From the NCBI GenBank assembly GCA_945949375.1, contig CAMFEN010000043.1, positions 1 to 7,884 on the forward strand: a DNA stretch of 7,884 nt. The letters are read 5' to 3'. The notes beneath the pieces are model-generated. The model was not told the origin of the DNA. It searched no databases and worked only from the letters and a program-made list of their open reading frames with translations. The DNA comes from an uncultured Bacteroidales bacterium (lineage in GTDB: Bacteria; Bacteroidota; Bacteroidia; Bacteroidales; Paludibacteraceae). Numbering within the stretch: the first letter of the stretch is position 1; every line of letters begins with the position of its first letter. Shown here in pieces: positions 1 to 5,802 of this stretch. The position numbers and the translations under genes were made by a program.

Positions 1-790
1 TGCCGCGCGAGATGGCGGCGGGATCCTGCCCCTGCAGCTCGTCATGCGCCGTGTAGATATAGCCCACGCGTATGTTGCACCATGTGCCGAGCGTCTCGCG
101 AATTACCACCTTTGTGCCCTCGTGTATGGTGAAGAGGTCGGTTCCGGAGCGGTCGGGCGAGGACTTGGCATTCACCACCCCCTGCGTGATGACAGCTTCG
201 TCGCGGGCTACGTCGCGGCGGTGTAGCGAGGTGGCATTTGCAGCGCACCAGATGCAGAACAGCAGGGCAATCCAGCCGATGTAGAACGCTATCTTGCGGA
301 GAACGGTTGCATGCCCGAGCAGGAACGCCATTGTCCCGACAAGGAAGAGCACAAACAGTCCGATACTTAGCCATAGCCAAGTGTTCTCCGGCAGCAGGTT
401 GCGGAAGGCTTTCGCCCAGTTGCCCAGGAAGAATGCCTGTGTGTCGGAGATGTTGTCGATAATCTTTGACTGTGCGAACTCAAGGTTGTACTTCGCATCT
501 TTGAGGTTAGGCTTGTGCCGCAACGCCCGCTCGTAGGCGAGGATAGCTTGCGCCAGCTCCCCCTGCTTGAAGCAGGCATTGCCTAAGTTGTATTGCAGAT
601 ACGCCAGTGCCTCTCGGTTGCTCTCTGCGGGGTACTCGGCAATGAGGGCACGGTATGCCTCGGCTGCCTGCGCATACTTCCCCGCGGCGTAGAGCGCATT
701 AGCATCTGTGAAGGTGGTCTGTGCCAATATAGGGCAGATTACGAGGAACGACAGGCAAGTGGCTATCAGTATTTGAAAAGACTTTTTCAT
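1..790 (-). CDS. batE: BatE: TPR and SH3-like membrane protein, 3' end cut by window edge
   Basis: The visible 263 residues start at the ATG at 788-790 and stay open to the window edge, so the stop codon is missing. Residues 1-23 look like a signal peptide (MKKSFQ, then a hydrophobic run ending ILAQ). Two TPR-like repeats follow at about 27-58 and 64-98, with the typical YNLGNACFKQGELAQAI pattern. Two hydrophobic segments lie at about 138-160 and 166-184. After a basic stretch (HRRDVARDEA), residues 195-242 resemble a bacterial SH3 domain (VVNAKSSPD, then EGTKVVI, then GTWCNIRVG). This order of signal, TPR, two membrane spans and SH3 is that of BatE in Bacteroidetes, as is its place as last bat gene after batD. 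BatE is thought to be an envelope scaffold; its molecular role is not established. The last 20 or so residues do not match the usual SH3 ending (see findings). Only a few more codons would be expected outside the window. Confidence 0.88.
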   Translation of the reverse strand, partial: MKKSFQILIATCLSFLVICPILAQTTFTDANALYAAGKYAQAAEAYRALIAEYPAESNREALAYLQYNLGNACFKQGELAQAILAYERALRHKPNLKDAKYNLEFAQSKIIDNISDTQAFFLGNWAKAFRNLLPENTWLWLSIGLFVLFLVGTMAFLLGHATVLRKIAFYIGWIALLFCIWCAANATSLHRRDVARDEAVITQGVVNAKSSPDRSGTDLFTIHEGTKVVIRETLGTWCNIRVGYIYTAHDELQGQDPAAISRG

Positions 791-859
791 ATTCGTTTTA
801 GTGGTCAGTGGTTGGTATATAGTGGTCTTTTAGCAGGCGGGGACGCGCACCCGGGCGCT
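791..859. other. batD-batE gap with degenerate copies of the GTGGTCAGTG repeat
   Basis: This 69-base gap separates the batD stop from the batE start. Bases 801-827 hold GTGGTCAGTG followed by GTTGGT and a second GTGGTC. These match parts of the 14-bp tandem unit found between the unnamed membrane gene and batA. The remainder (831-859) is GC-rich and includes a CCCGGG. No strong Shine-Dalgarno sequence precedes the batE ATG on the minus strand, which is normal for Bacteroidetes. No terminator-like stem followed by a T run was seen. Confidence 0.6.
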
Positions 860-2719
860 TCAGGCTTTGCTCTCGAGTTGGTCTATTATTTGCGTAGCGG
901 CGGAGTAGAGTTGCTCTTTGCTTTGCGCCGCGGAAGGAGCATAGCGGGCAAACTCTGCATCAGACAGCACACGGTTGACCTCTGCGATAATCTCTTCGTC
1001 CACGCCCTTCCCGCGCAGGATAGAGGCGATATTGTCCTTGTTGAGGTCTGCCGTCGGCACACTCAGCCGGTCGCTCAAGTATGTCCATAGCGCCTGCTCT
1101 ATCTCGGCGTAGAACGCCTCGCTCTCACCTGATTTCATCAGTTGTGCCGCTTTCTTCAGTCGTTTTTGCGCCACCTTGTTTGCATGCTTGGAGCGCACGC
1201 GCTTGATGTCGGCATTCTCTTGGATACGCTTGTGGAAGAGTGCAAAGAGCAAACAAGCGATGATTAGTGGCAATACATACCCCGCCCACGCATACTGCCA
1301 CAATAGCGGAGTTGCGGGGTTAGCCGGCTTGGCTGCCGCCAGTTCGCCCGTGTAGATATAGCGGATGTCGGTGCCGAGGGTCTTGATATCCTCTTTGTTC
1401 ACATAGTTGTTCACTACAGGAGTGCCTGCCTCATCGCTTACGCCGCGCTGCACGCGCAAGGTGTATTCGGGCGTAGAGAGCGTTTTGTAAGCATCCTCTT
1501 GCGTGTCGTAGTAGGCAAAGGTAATCGGCGGAATGGTGTACTCGCCTGCGGCGCGCGGAATAGCCAGATACTCGATGCTCTTGCTGCCGGACATGCCTGC
1601 AGCCGTGGTCTTGAAATTGTTGGTTACCTTCGGGTCGTAGGGTTCAAAACCATCGGGCCAATCCACCGTTGGTGTTTTGAGCAACTTCATGTTGCCCGTG
1701 CCTTGTATAGTCAGTTTCAGCGTTACCGCTTCGTTGGCTTGCATCTCGGTCTGCGAGATGTTCGACGCGAGGGTGAACTGCCCTACGCCTCCTGCAAACC
1801 CCGCGGGTTTCCCTTTGGGCAACTCCTCCACATGTATAGTTGCCCCGGGGGCTTTGAGCGTCTTGGTAACATTGGTGTAGGTACCAAAGAAGTCATCAAA
1901 GATACTGCGCACCTGCGCGCGAGTCTGCACGCGCAGCACCGCCTCGAAGGTAGCAGGGTCGATCTGTATGTCGCCCGAGTGCTGGGGGTAGAGCAGCGTG
2001 CGGTAGAGCACAGCAGTTTGGTAGTTTCTGCCGTTGTAGTGCTCCAACTCGGTCTGTATCTCTCCTTGCTCAATGTCTTGCTTCAAGAAGCCGGTGAACT
2101 CGGGTATCTTCGTATTGTTGGTGAATTGCGCCACATCCACGCCGGCGAAATAGAGTTTGTAAGAGAGCAAGATGGCTTCCTGCTCGTGGACGCGTGTTTT
2201 GCTGAGGATGGTCCGGATGAAGAGGTTCTCCGAGGTGATACTTCCATCGGAGGCGGATTGCTGCGAGGGTCTGCTCTGCTGTGCGTTGCCGCCTTGCGTT
2301 GTGCCCGCGGCAGGTTGCTCATCGGGCGGTAGGACGGTGATACGCACACCGTTGGACTGATATTTCTCACCGCTCACCTTGATGTTGGCGGGCGGGATGG
2401 TGAAGGTGCCTTCGCGCTGCGCCAACAGCGTATAGGTGTAGGTCTGTGTGTAGGTGGAGGTGCGCTTGCCGTTAACGAAGGAGGTGGAACTCGATGTCGA
2501 GGTGTAGGGACCTGCCAACACCTCGAAATCCGACATCTCGGGGGCTCTCAAGTCGCGCGCACGCTGATTGACGGTGTAGGTGAGTTGGAAAGGTTTGCCT
2601 ACGATGACTTGGGCAGGCGCTTGTGCGCGAAACTCCACCGCATCCTCTGCCATCACAGGGAGAAGCACCGTGCATAGCGCGCAGTGCAACAAAAATAGTA
2701 TTTTAGCCGTTTGTTTCAT
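860..2719 (-). CDS. batD: BatD, exported protein with C-terminal membrane anchor
   Basis: This 619-residue protein fits the BatD family (oxygen-tolerance protein). A signal peptide covers about 1-24, ending PVMA before EDAVEF. The N-terminal region (25-130) has the family's VEFRAQAPAQVIVGKPF opening and a beta-rich fold with many Thr/Ser/Tyr residues. A low-complexity Gln/Ser/Gly linker spans about 132-160, and further beta-sandwich-like stretches run to about 425 (LTIQGTGNMKLLKTP at about 336-350 is typical). One membrane span lies at about 473-495, followed by a basic segment and a helical cytosolic tail (521-615). Most of the protein should therefore face the periplasm. The ATG is one base after the batC stop (TAATATG), which implies translational coupling. 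A weak GAGAAAGA lies about 10 bases upstream. BatD is essential to the Bat locus layout, but its activity is unknown. Confidence 0.93.
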   Translation of the reverse strand: MKQTAKILFLLHCALCTVLLPVMAEDAVEFRAQAPAQVIVGKPFQLTYTVNQRARDLRAPEMSDFEVLAGPYTSTSSSTSFVNGKRTSTYTQTYTYTLLAQREGTFTIPPANIKVSGEKYQSNGVRITVLPPDEQPAAGTTQGGNAQQSRPSQQSASDGSITSENLFIRTILSKTRVHEQEAILLSYKLYFAGVDVAQFTNNTKIPEFTGFLKQDIEQGEIQTELEHYNGRNYQTAVLYRTLLYPQHSGDIQIDPATFEAVLRVQTRAQVRSIFDDFFGTYTNVTKTLKAPGATIHVEELPKGKPAGFAGGVGQFTLASNISQTEMQANEAVTLKLTIQGTGNMKLLKTPTVDWPDGFEPYDPKVTNNFKTTAAGMSGSKSIEYLAIPRAAGEYTIPPITFAYYDTQEDAYKTLSTPEYTLRVQRGVSDEAGTPVVNNYVNKEDIKTLGTDIRYIYTGELAAAKPANPATPLLWQYAWAGYVLPLIIACLLFALFHKRIQENADIKRVRSKHANKVAQKRLKKAAQLMKSGESEAFYAEIEQALWTYLSDRLSVPTADLNKDNIASILRGKGVDEEIIAEVNRVLSDAEFARYAPSAAQSKEQLYSAATQIIDQLESKA

Positions 2720-2720
2720 A

Positions 2721-3467
2721 TTACCAATCTTTCTCTACGCGGCTTTTGGTGCCTTGTTGGCGTTGTAGTTTCTCTTGGGTCTCTTGCTCGTCTTGCTCAA
2801 GGGCTTGCAGAATCTGCTCCGCGGTCTCTTTGTCCATCTTTTGGTCTTGCTCCTGTGCCTCGGCTTGTTGCTGCTCTTGCTGTTGATTCTGCTGTTGCTC
2901 TTGTTGATTTTGGTTCTGCTGATTCTGTTTTTCTTGCTGCTGTTGCTCCTTTTGTTGTTGCTGTTGGTCTTTCTGATTTTGTTGTTGATTTTGTTGTTGC
3001 TGCTGTTGTTGCTCTTGCTGTTTCTTCAACATCTCCATGGCTTTCACGAGGTTGTAGCGCGTATCATCGTCCTTGGGATTGTTGCGCAAAGCTTCTTTGT
3101 ATGCCTCGATGGCTTTCTCGTATTGCTCCTGTGCAAAGAACGCGTTGCCTATGTTGTGGAATGTGGCTGCCCTGTTGGCTTTGTCCTCCTTGGGTAACAA
3201 CGATGCGGCCTTCTCGAACTCAGCCTGCGCTTCGGGGTATTTCTCCTGTCGGAAGAGGGCATTGCCTAAGTTGTAGTGCGCCTCAAATGACTCTTTGTTG
3301 GCTTCTATGCCTCGGCGATACTCCACCTCGGCAGCAGTGTAGTCTTGTTTCTCGTACTCCTTATTGCCGCGAAATACCTTGCCGGACTCCTTCTGCGCAT
3401 ACAGCGGACTTGCCACCATCGTCAGCAGCAAGGAAGATAGGTATAATATGTTGATAATCTTCTTCAT
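2721..3467 (-). CDS. batC: BatC, TPR protein with long glutamine-rich segment
   Basis: A 248-residue protein with a signal peptide at about 1-24 (ending PLYAQ). Three TPR-like units follow at about 31-60, 63-96 and 101-136, with the motifs AHYNLGNALFRQEKYPEA and FHNIGNAFFAQEQYEKAI. Residues 150-210 are dominated by Gln with Asn, Glu and Lys. A conserved helix (AEQILQALEQDEQETQEKL, about 216-234) and the ending VEKDW are typical of BatC. TPR units suggest a protein-binding role, probably with the VWA proteins BatA and BatB in the envelope; this is inference. The start is four bases after the batB stop and the end is one base before batD, so the three genes are surely co-transcribed. Confidence 0.93.
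   Translation of the reverse strand: MKKIINILYLSSLLLTMVASPLYAQKESGKVFRGNKEYEKQDYTAAEVEYRRGIEANKESFEAHYNLGNALFRQEKYPEAQAEFEKAASLLPKEDKANRAATFHNIGNAFFAQEQYEKAIEAYKEALRNNPKDDDTRYNLVKAMEMLKKQQEQQQQQQQNQQQNQKDQQQQQKEQQQQEKQNQQNQNQQEQQQNQQQEQQQAEAQEQDQKMDKETAEQILQALEQDEQETQEKLQRQQGTKSRVEKDW
2838..3020 (-). repeat. Glutamine-codon low-complexity tract in batC
   Basis: The DNA encoding BatC residues 150-210 is a dense mix of CAA and CAG codons (seen as TTG and CTG on the plus strand), interrupted by Asn, Glu and Lys codons. The mixing means it is not a pure trinucleotide repeat. It also creates a false leucine-rich open frame on the opposite strand. Gln-rich segments of variable length are usual in BatC proteins. 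Confidence 0.85.
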
Positions 3468-3471
3468 AGTG

Positions 3472-4536
3472 TTATTTTAAGTCTCCCTTTAAGGGAGATT
3501 TAGAGGGTCTTTCTCTTTCAAAGATATTGATTCGTGTGAGCGATTTGTTCTTGCGGTTGAAGATAAAGAAGTCAATGAGGAGCACCAGCAATGCCAATAG
3601 GGCAAAGGTCTGGAACTGCTCGTTGTAGTCGGTGAAGACTTGTGTCTCCAACTCCGCTGTCGCGAGGGTGTCTAATTCTTTCTCAAGGGTGCGCATGGCG
3701 GTGTTGGTGTTGTCGCAACGGACATAGATACCATTGCCTGCCTGCGCTATCTCGCGGCACATGTCTTCGTTCAGGCGCGACACCACTACATTACCCTGTC
3801 GGTCTTTGCGAAAGTCGTTGGTGCCCGGGATGGGAATAGGTGCTCCTTCGGGTTTGCCGATACCAATCACTATCACCTTGATACCCATCTCTTTGGCGCG
3901 TGTTGCCACTGCCACAGCGTCGTCCTCGTGGTTCTCGCCGTCGGTGATGAGCACTATTGCCCGTCCGGCATCTGTCTCCTCGCTGCCGAAGGCGCGGATA
4001 GAGGTAGAGAGTGCATCGCCGATAGCCGTGCCTTGGGTCTTTATAAGGCTCGGGTCAATGTTCGAGAGGAACATCTTCGCCGAGACATAGTCGCAAGTGA
4101 TAGGCAGTTGGGTGAAGGCTTCGCCGGCAAACACTACTAAACCGACCTTGTCGTCCACCATCCGGTCTATCATCTTGCTCAGCATCTGCTTGGCCCTGTC
4201 GAGGCGGTTCGGCACCACATCCTCCGCCAGCATGGAGTTGGATATGTCGAGGGCAATTATCGCCTCAATACCTTGTCGTTTATGTGTCTCCTCGCGTTGC
4301 CCGTACTGCGGCCGCGCCACAGCGATACACAGCAACACATACGCCAGCATAAGCAGGCTGAACTTCACAGTGGGGCGTACTCGCGACGCATTGGGCATCA
4401 GTGCCTCCACCAACGCAGGGTCGCCAAACGCCTCCAACTGACGACGCTTGCGGCGCGTGTAAAGGACATACGCTATCACCATCACCGGCACGAATGCCAG
4501 CAACCATAGCATATCTATATTGGCAAAACGAAACAT
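3472..4536 (-). CDS. batB: BatB, membrane-anchored VWA-domain protein
   Basis: A 354-residue protein. The N-terminal region has two membrane spans, at about 8-26 and 57-74, followed by the family motif VARPQYGQ. A VWA domain runs from about 91 to 290. Its metal-site (MIDAS) residues are all present: D97-I-S99-N-S101, T170 in the GTAIG motif, and D199 in LITDG. The family signature VGLVVFAGEAFTQLP occurs at about 131-145. A third span lies at about 320-338, so the VWA domain should sit between membrane anchors. No TPR region is fused to it; that role is supplied by the separate BatC. The VWA fold with an intact MIDAS usually mediates metal-dependent protein binding. The protein is a close paralogue of BatA, told apart by gene order (second VWA gene, next to batC). 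The last residues (PSKSPLKGDLK) look like translated repeat DNA rather than BatB sequence. Confidence 0.94.
   Translation of the reverse strand: MFRFANIDMLWLLAFVPVMVIAYVLYTRRKRRQLEAFGDPALVEALMPNASRVRPTVKFSLLMLAYVLLCIAVARPQYGQREETHKRQGIEAIIALDISNSMLAEDVVPNRLDRAKQMLSKMIDRMVDDKVGLVVFAGEAFTQLPITCDYVSAKMFLSNIDPSLIKTQGTAIGDALSTSIRAFGSEETDAGRAIVLITDGENHEDDAVAVATRAKEMGIKVIVIGIGKPEGAPIPIPGTNDFRKDRQGNVVVSRLNEDMCREIAQAGNGIYVRCDNTNTAMRTLEKELDTLATAELETQVFTDYNEQFQTFALLALLVLLIDFFIFNRKNKSLTRINIFERERPSKSPLKGDLK
3482..3498. repeat. Perfect palindrome inside the 3' end of batB
   Basis: The eight-base arms TCTCCCTT and AAGGGAGA are separated by one base. Read on the minus strand, the palindrome and its flanks encode the tail SPLKGDL of BatB, just before the TAA stop. 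Translated tails of the SKSPLKGD type recur at the ends of unrelated Bacteroidetes proteins in my recollection, which suggests a dispersed palindromic repeat. In RNA it could form a short hairpin just before batC. It lacks a following T run, so it is not a clear terminator. Confidence 0.7.
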
Positions 4537-4539
4537 ATA

Positions 4540-4579
4540 TTATTGGACTATTTGACTATTTATCTATTTGACCATTTGA
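4540..4579. repeat. Five tandem 8-bp units upstream of batB
   Basis: On the plus strand the units are TTATTGGA, CTATTTGA, CTATTTAT, CTATTTGA and CCATTTGA. On the transcript strand they read as TCAAATAG-like units. Two are identical and the others differ by one to three bases. The array ends four bases from the batB start codon, where a ribosome would bind. Related GTCAAATA units occur just before the start of the gene at 5796-6722. Confidence 0.8.
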
Positions 4580-4585
4580 CTTTTA

Positions 4586-4730
4586 GACCGCTTCGCTGAA
4601 TGACCGTTGCACTGTCCGACCGCTTCGCTGAACGACTTAATTACTATTCGATCGTATAACTGTCTGACAGTGAACGAAGTGAACGGTCTTTTGTCTTTCA
4701 GTCGTAAGATGATCTCTCAGCGCGTAGCGC
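4586..4730. repeat. Palindromic-module repeat element, copy in the batA-batB gap
   Basis: Bases 4633-4701 align without gaps with 6778-6846, by my count at 60 of 69 positions. Next to this core are GACCGCTTCGCTG modules at 4586-4598 and 4618-4630. The core itself ends with a CAGTGAACGAAGTGAACGGTC segment (4668-4688; the last 8 bases end the module) that is roughly the reverse complement of those modules. A GCGC-GTA-GCGC hairpin closes the element at 4720-4730. The arrangement of facing modules around an AT-rich centre recalls REP/BIME or MITE-like elements. No transposase gene is present. Confidence 0.75.
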
Positions 4731-4736
4731 GGTCGG

Positions 4737-5723
4737 TTAGTTGCTTATTGTCCGCAGGACGAAGTAGCGTAGCAGGATTTCTGCCAACAAACAAAGGAGT
4801 GCAGCCACAAGGAAAGGTGCAAAGGTGTCGGTATGCTTGGCATACTCGCGTACCCGCAGTTTGGTCTTTTCCAATTGGTCTATCTGCTCGTAAATCTGCT
4901 TCAGACTGTTGTTGTCCGTTGCGCGGAAGTACTGCCCGCCGGTGGTAGTAGCGATGTTCTGGAGCGTATTCTCATCGAACTCGCTGTCCATCATCATATA
5001 TTGTACGCCCACGGGTGTTTGCACGGGTACGCGCGCCTGCCCGTGCGAGCCCACGCCCACGGCGTACACGCGTATACCGAAGGTCTTGGCTATCTCCGCT
5101 GCCGTCATTGGGTCGATATCGCCGCGGTTGTTTGAACCGTCGGTGAGCAGGATGACTACTTTCGACTTTGTGGGCGAGTCCTTCATGCGATTGACAGCAT
5201 TTGCTAAACCTAATCCGATGGCGGTGCCGTCCTCTATCATGCCGAACTTCACCGATTTGAAGAGATTAACCAACACTGCGTGGTCGGTCGTGAGCGGGCA
5301 TTGTGTGAAACTCTCGCCGGCAAACACGACCAATCCAATCTGGTCGTTGGGACGCGCGATGACAAAGTCTGACGCTACCTGCTTGGCGGCTTCCAATCGG
5401 TTGGGCTTCAGGTCTTCTGCCTGCATGGTACCCGAGATGTCGAGTGCCATCATGATGTCGATACCCTCGGTGGACTCCGACGACCAGCGGTTGGTCAGTT
5501 GCGGCCGCGCCAGCGCAATGGAGAGCAGCGTGATAGCCGCTACACGCAGCACAAACGGCACATGCAGCAAGTACACTCGCCATGAACGCATACTCTTTTT
5601 CAGCGTAGCGGCAGACGATATCTGCACACTGGCATCCGCCTTGTGCAACTCATAGACATACCATCCCACGACGGGTATCAGGAACAGTAGCAGAAACAAA
5701 TATCCGGGACTTGCGAATGACAT
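4737..5723 (-). CDS. batA: BatA, membrane-anchored VWA-domain protein
   Basis: A 328-residue protein starting MSFASPGYLF. Membrane spans are likely at about 7-24 and 52-70, followed by the family motif LARPQL, and a third at about 301-323. The VWA domain spans about 88-285. The metal-site residues are D95-I-S97-G-T99, T167 in DGTAIGLGLA, and D195 in LLTDGSNN. Thr at 99 replaces the usual second Ser of the DxSxS motif but can also ligate metal through its hydroxyl. FAGESFTQCPLTTDH (about 134-148) matches the BatA/BatB signature. BatA is expected to work with BatB, BatC and the MoxR ATPase in an envelope complex; the precise task is unknown. The assignment as BatA rather than BatB rests on gene order and the short direct N-terminus. 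It is preceded by a 14-bp tandem array and no strong Shine-Dalgarno sequence. Confidence 0.94.
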   Translation of the reverse strand: MSFASPGYLFLLLFLIPVVGWYVYELHKADASVQISSAATLKKSMRSWRVYLLHVPFVLRVAAITLLSIALARPQLTNRWSSESTEGIDIMMALDISGTMQAEDLKPNRLEAAKQVASDFVIARPNDQIGLVVFAGESFTQCPLTTDHAVLVNLFKSVKFGMIEDGTAIGLGLANAVNRMKDSPTKSKVVILLTDGSNNRGDIDPMTAAEIAKTFGIRVYAVGVGSHGQARVPVQTPVGVQYMMMDSEFDENTLQNIATTTGGQYFRATDNNSLKQIYEQIDQLEKTKLRVREYAKHTDTFAPFLVAALLCLLAEILLRYFVLRTISN

Positions 5724-5728
5724 TGTTT

Positions 5729-5802
5729 GTGGTCAGTGATTAGTGGTCAGTGATTAGTGGTCAGTGATTAGTGGTCAGTGATTAGTGGTTGGTGATTAGT
5801 GG
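5729..5802. repeat. 14-bp tandem repeat between the unnamed membrane gene and batA
   Basis: The unit GTGGTCAGTGATTA occurs as four perfect copies (5729-5784), then one variant GTGGTTGGTGATTA (5785-5798), then a partial GTGG to 5802. The TAA stop codon of the upstream gene (5796-5798) lies inside the variant unit, and the last four bases overlap its final codons. The array fills nearly the whole 72-base gap and ends five bases before the batA start. As 14 is not a multiple of three, its TAA and TGA triplets fall in all reading frames. Confidence 0.93.

Larger units (their letters stand above)
4537..4736. other. 200-base batA-batB gap, filled by repeats
   Basis: This stretch lies between the batA stop and the batB start and holds no convincing gene. 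In transcript order it contains a GCGC-GTA-GCGC palindrome directly after batA (4720-4730), one copy of a 69-base element (4633-4701), GACCG-type modules (4586-4632) and an 8-bp tandem array (4540-4579) ending next to the batB ATG. No clear Bacteroidetes promoter of the TTTG/TAnnTTTG type was found. Confidence 0.75.

Noticed and set aside
2214..2230. 17-base exact match with 6944-6960, both encoding ENLFIRT
   Set aside because: Both sites lie in normal positions of conserved proteins (BatD and DUF58) in the same codon frame. A chance match of a short peptide with the same codons is the simplest reading.
1499..2332. Plus-strand open frame of 277 codons
   Set aside because: It lies fully antisense to batD, which has clear family sequence. 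The translation shows no recognisable domain and is typical of a GC-rich shadow frame.
2711..3454. Plus-strand open frames opposite batC, one of them strongly leucine-rich
   Set aside because: The leucine runs are simply the reverse complement of the CAA/CAG glutamine codons of BatC.
3482..3498. Intrinsic terminator after batB
   Set aside because: The stem is inside the coding sequence, is short, and has no T run after it on the transcript strand. batC starts directly afterwards.
4909..5655. Plus-strand open frame of 248 codons opposite batA
   Set aside because: It overlaps the intact VWA coding sequence of batA and has no recognisable domain.
5729..5802. CRISPR array
   Set aside because: The 14-bp units are directly abutting with no spacers, so this is a simple tandem repeat.
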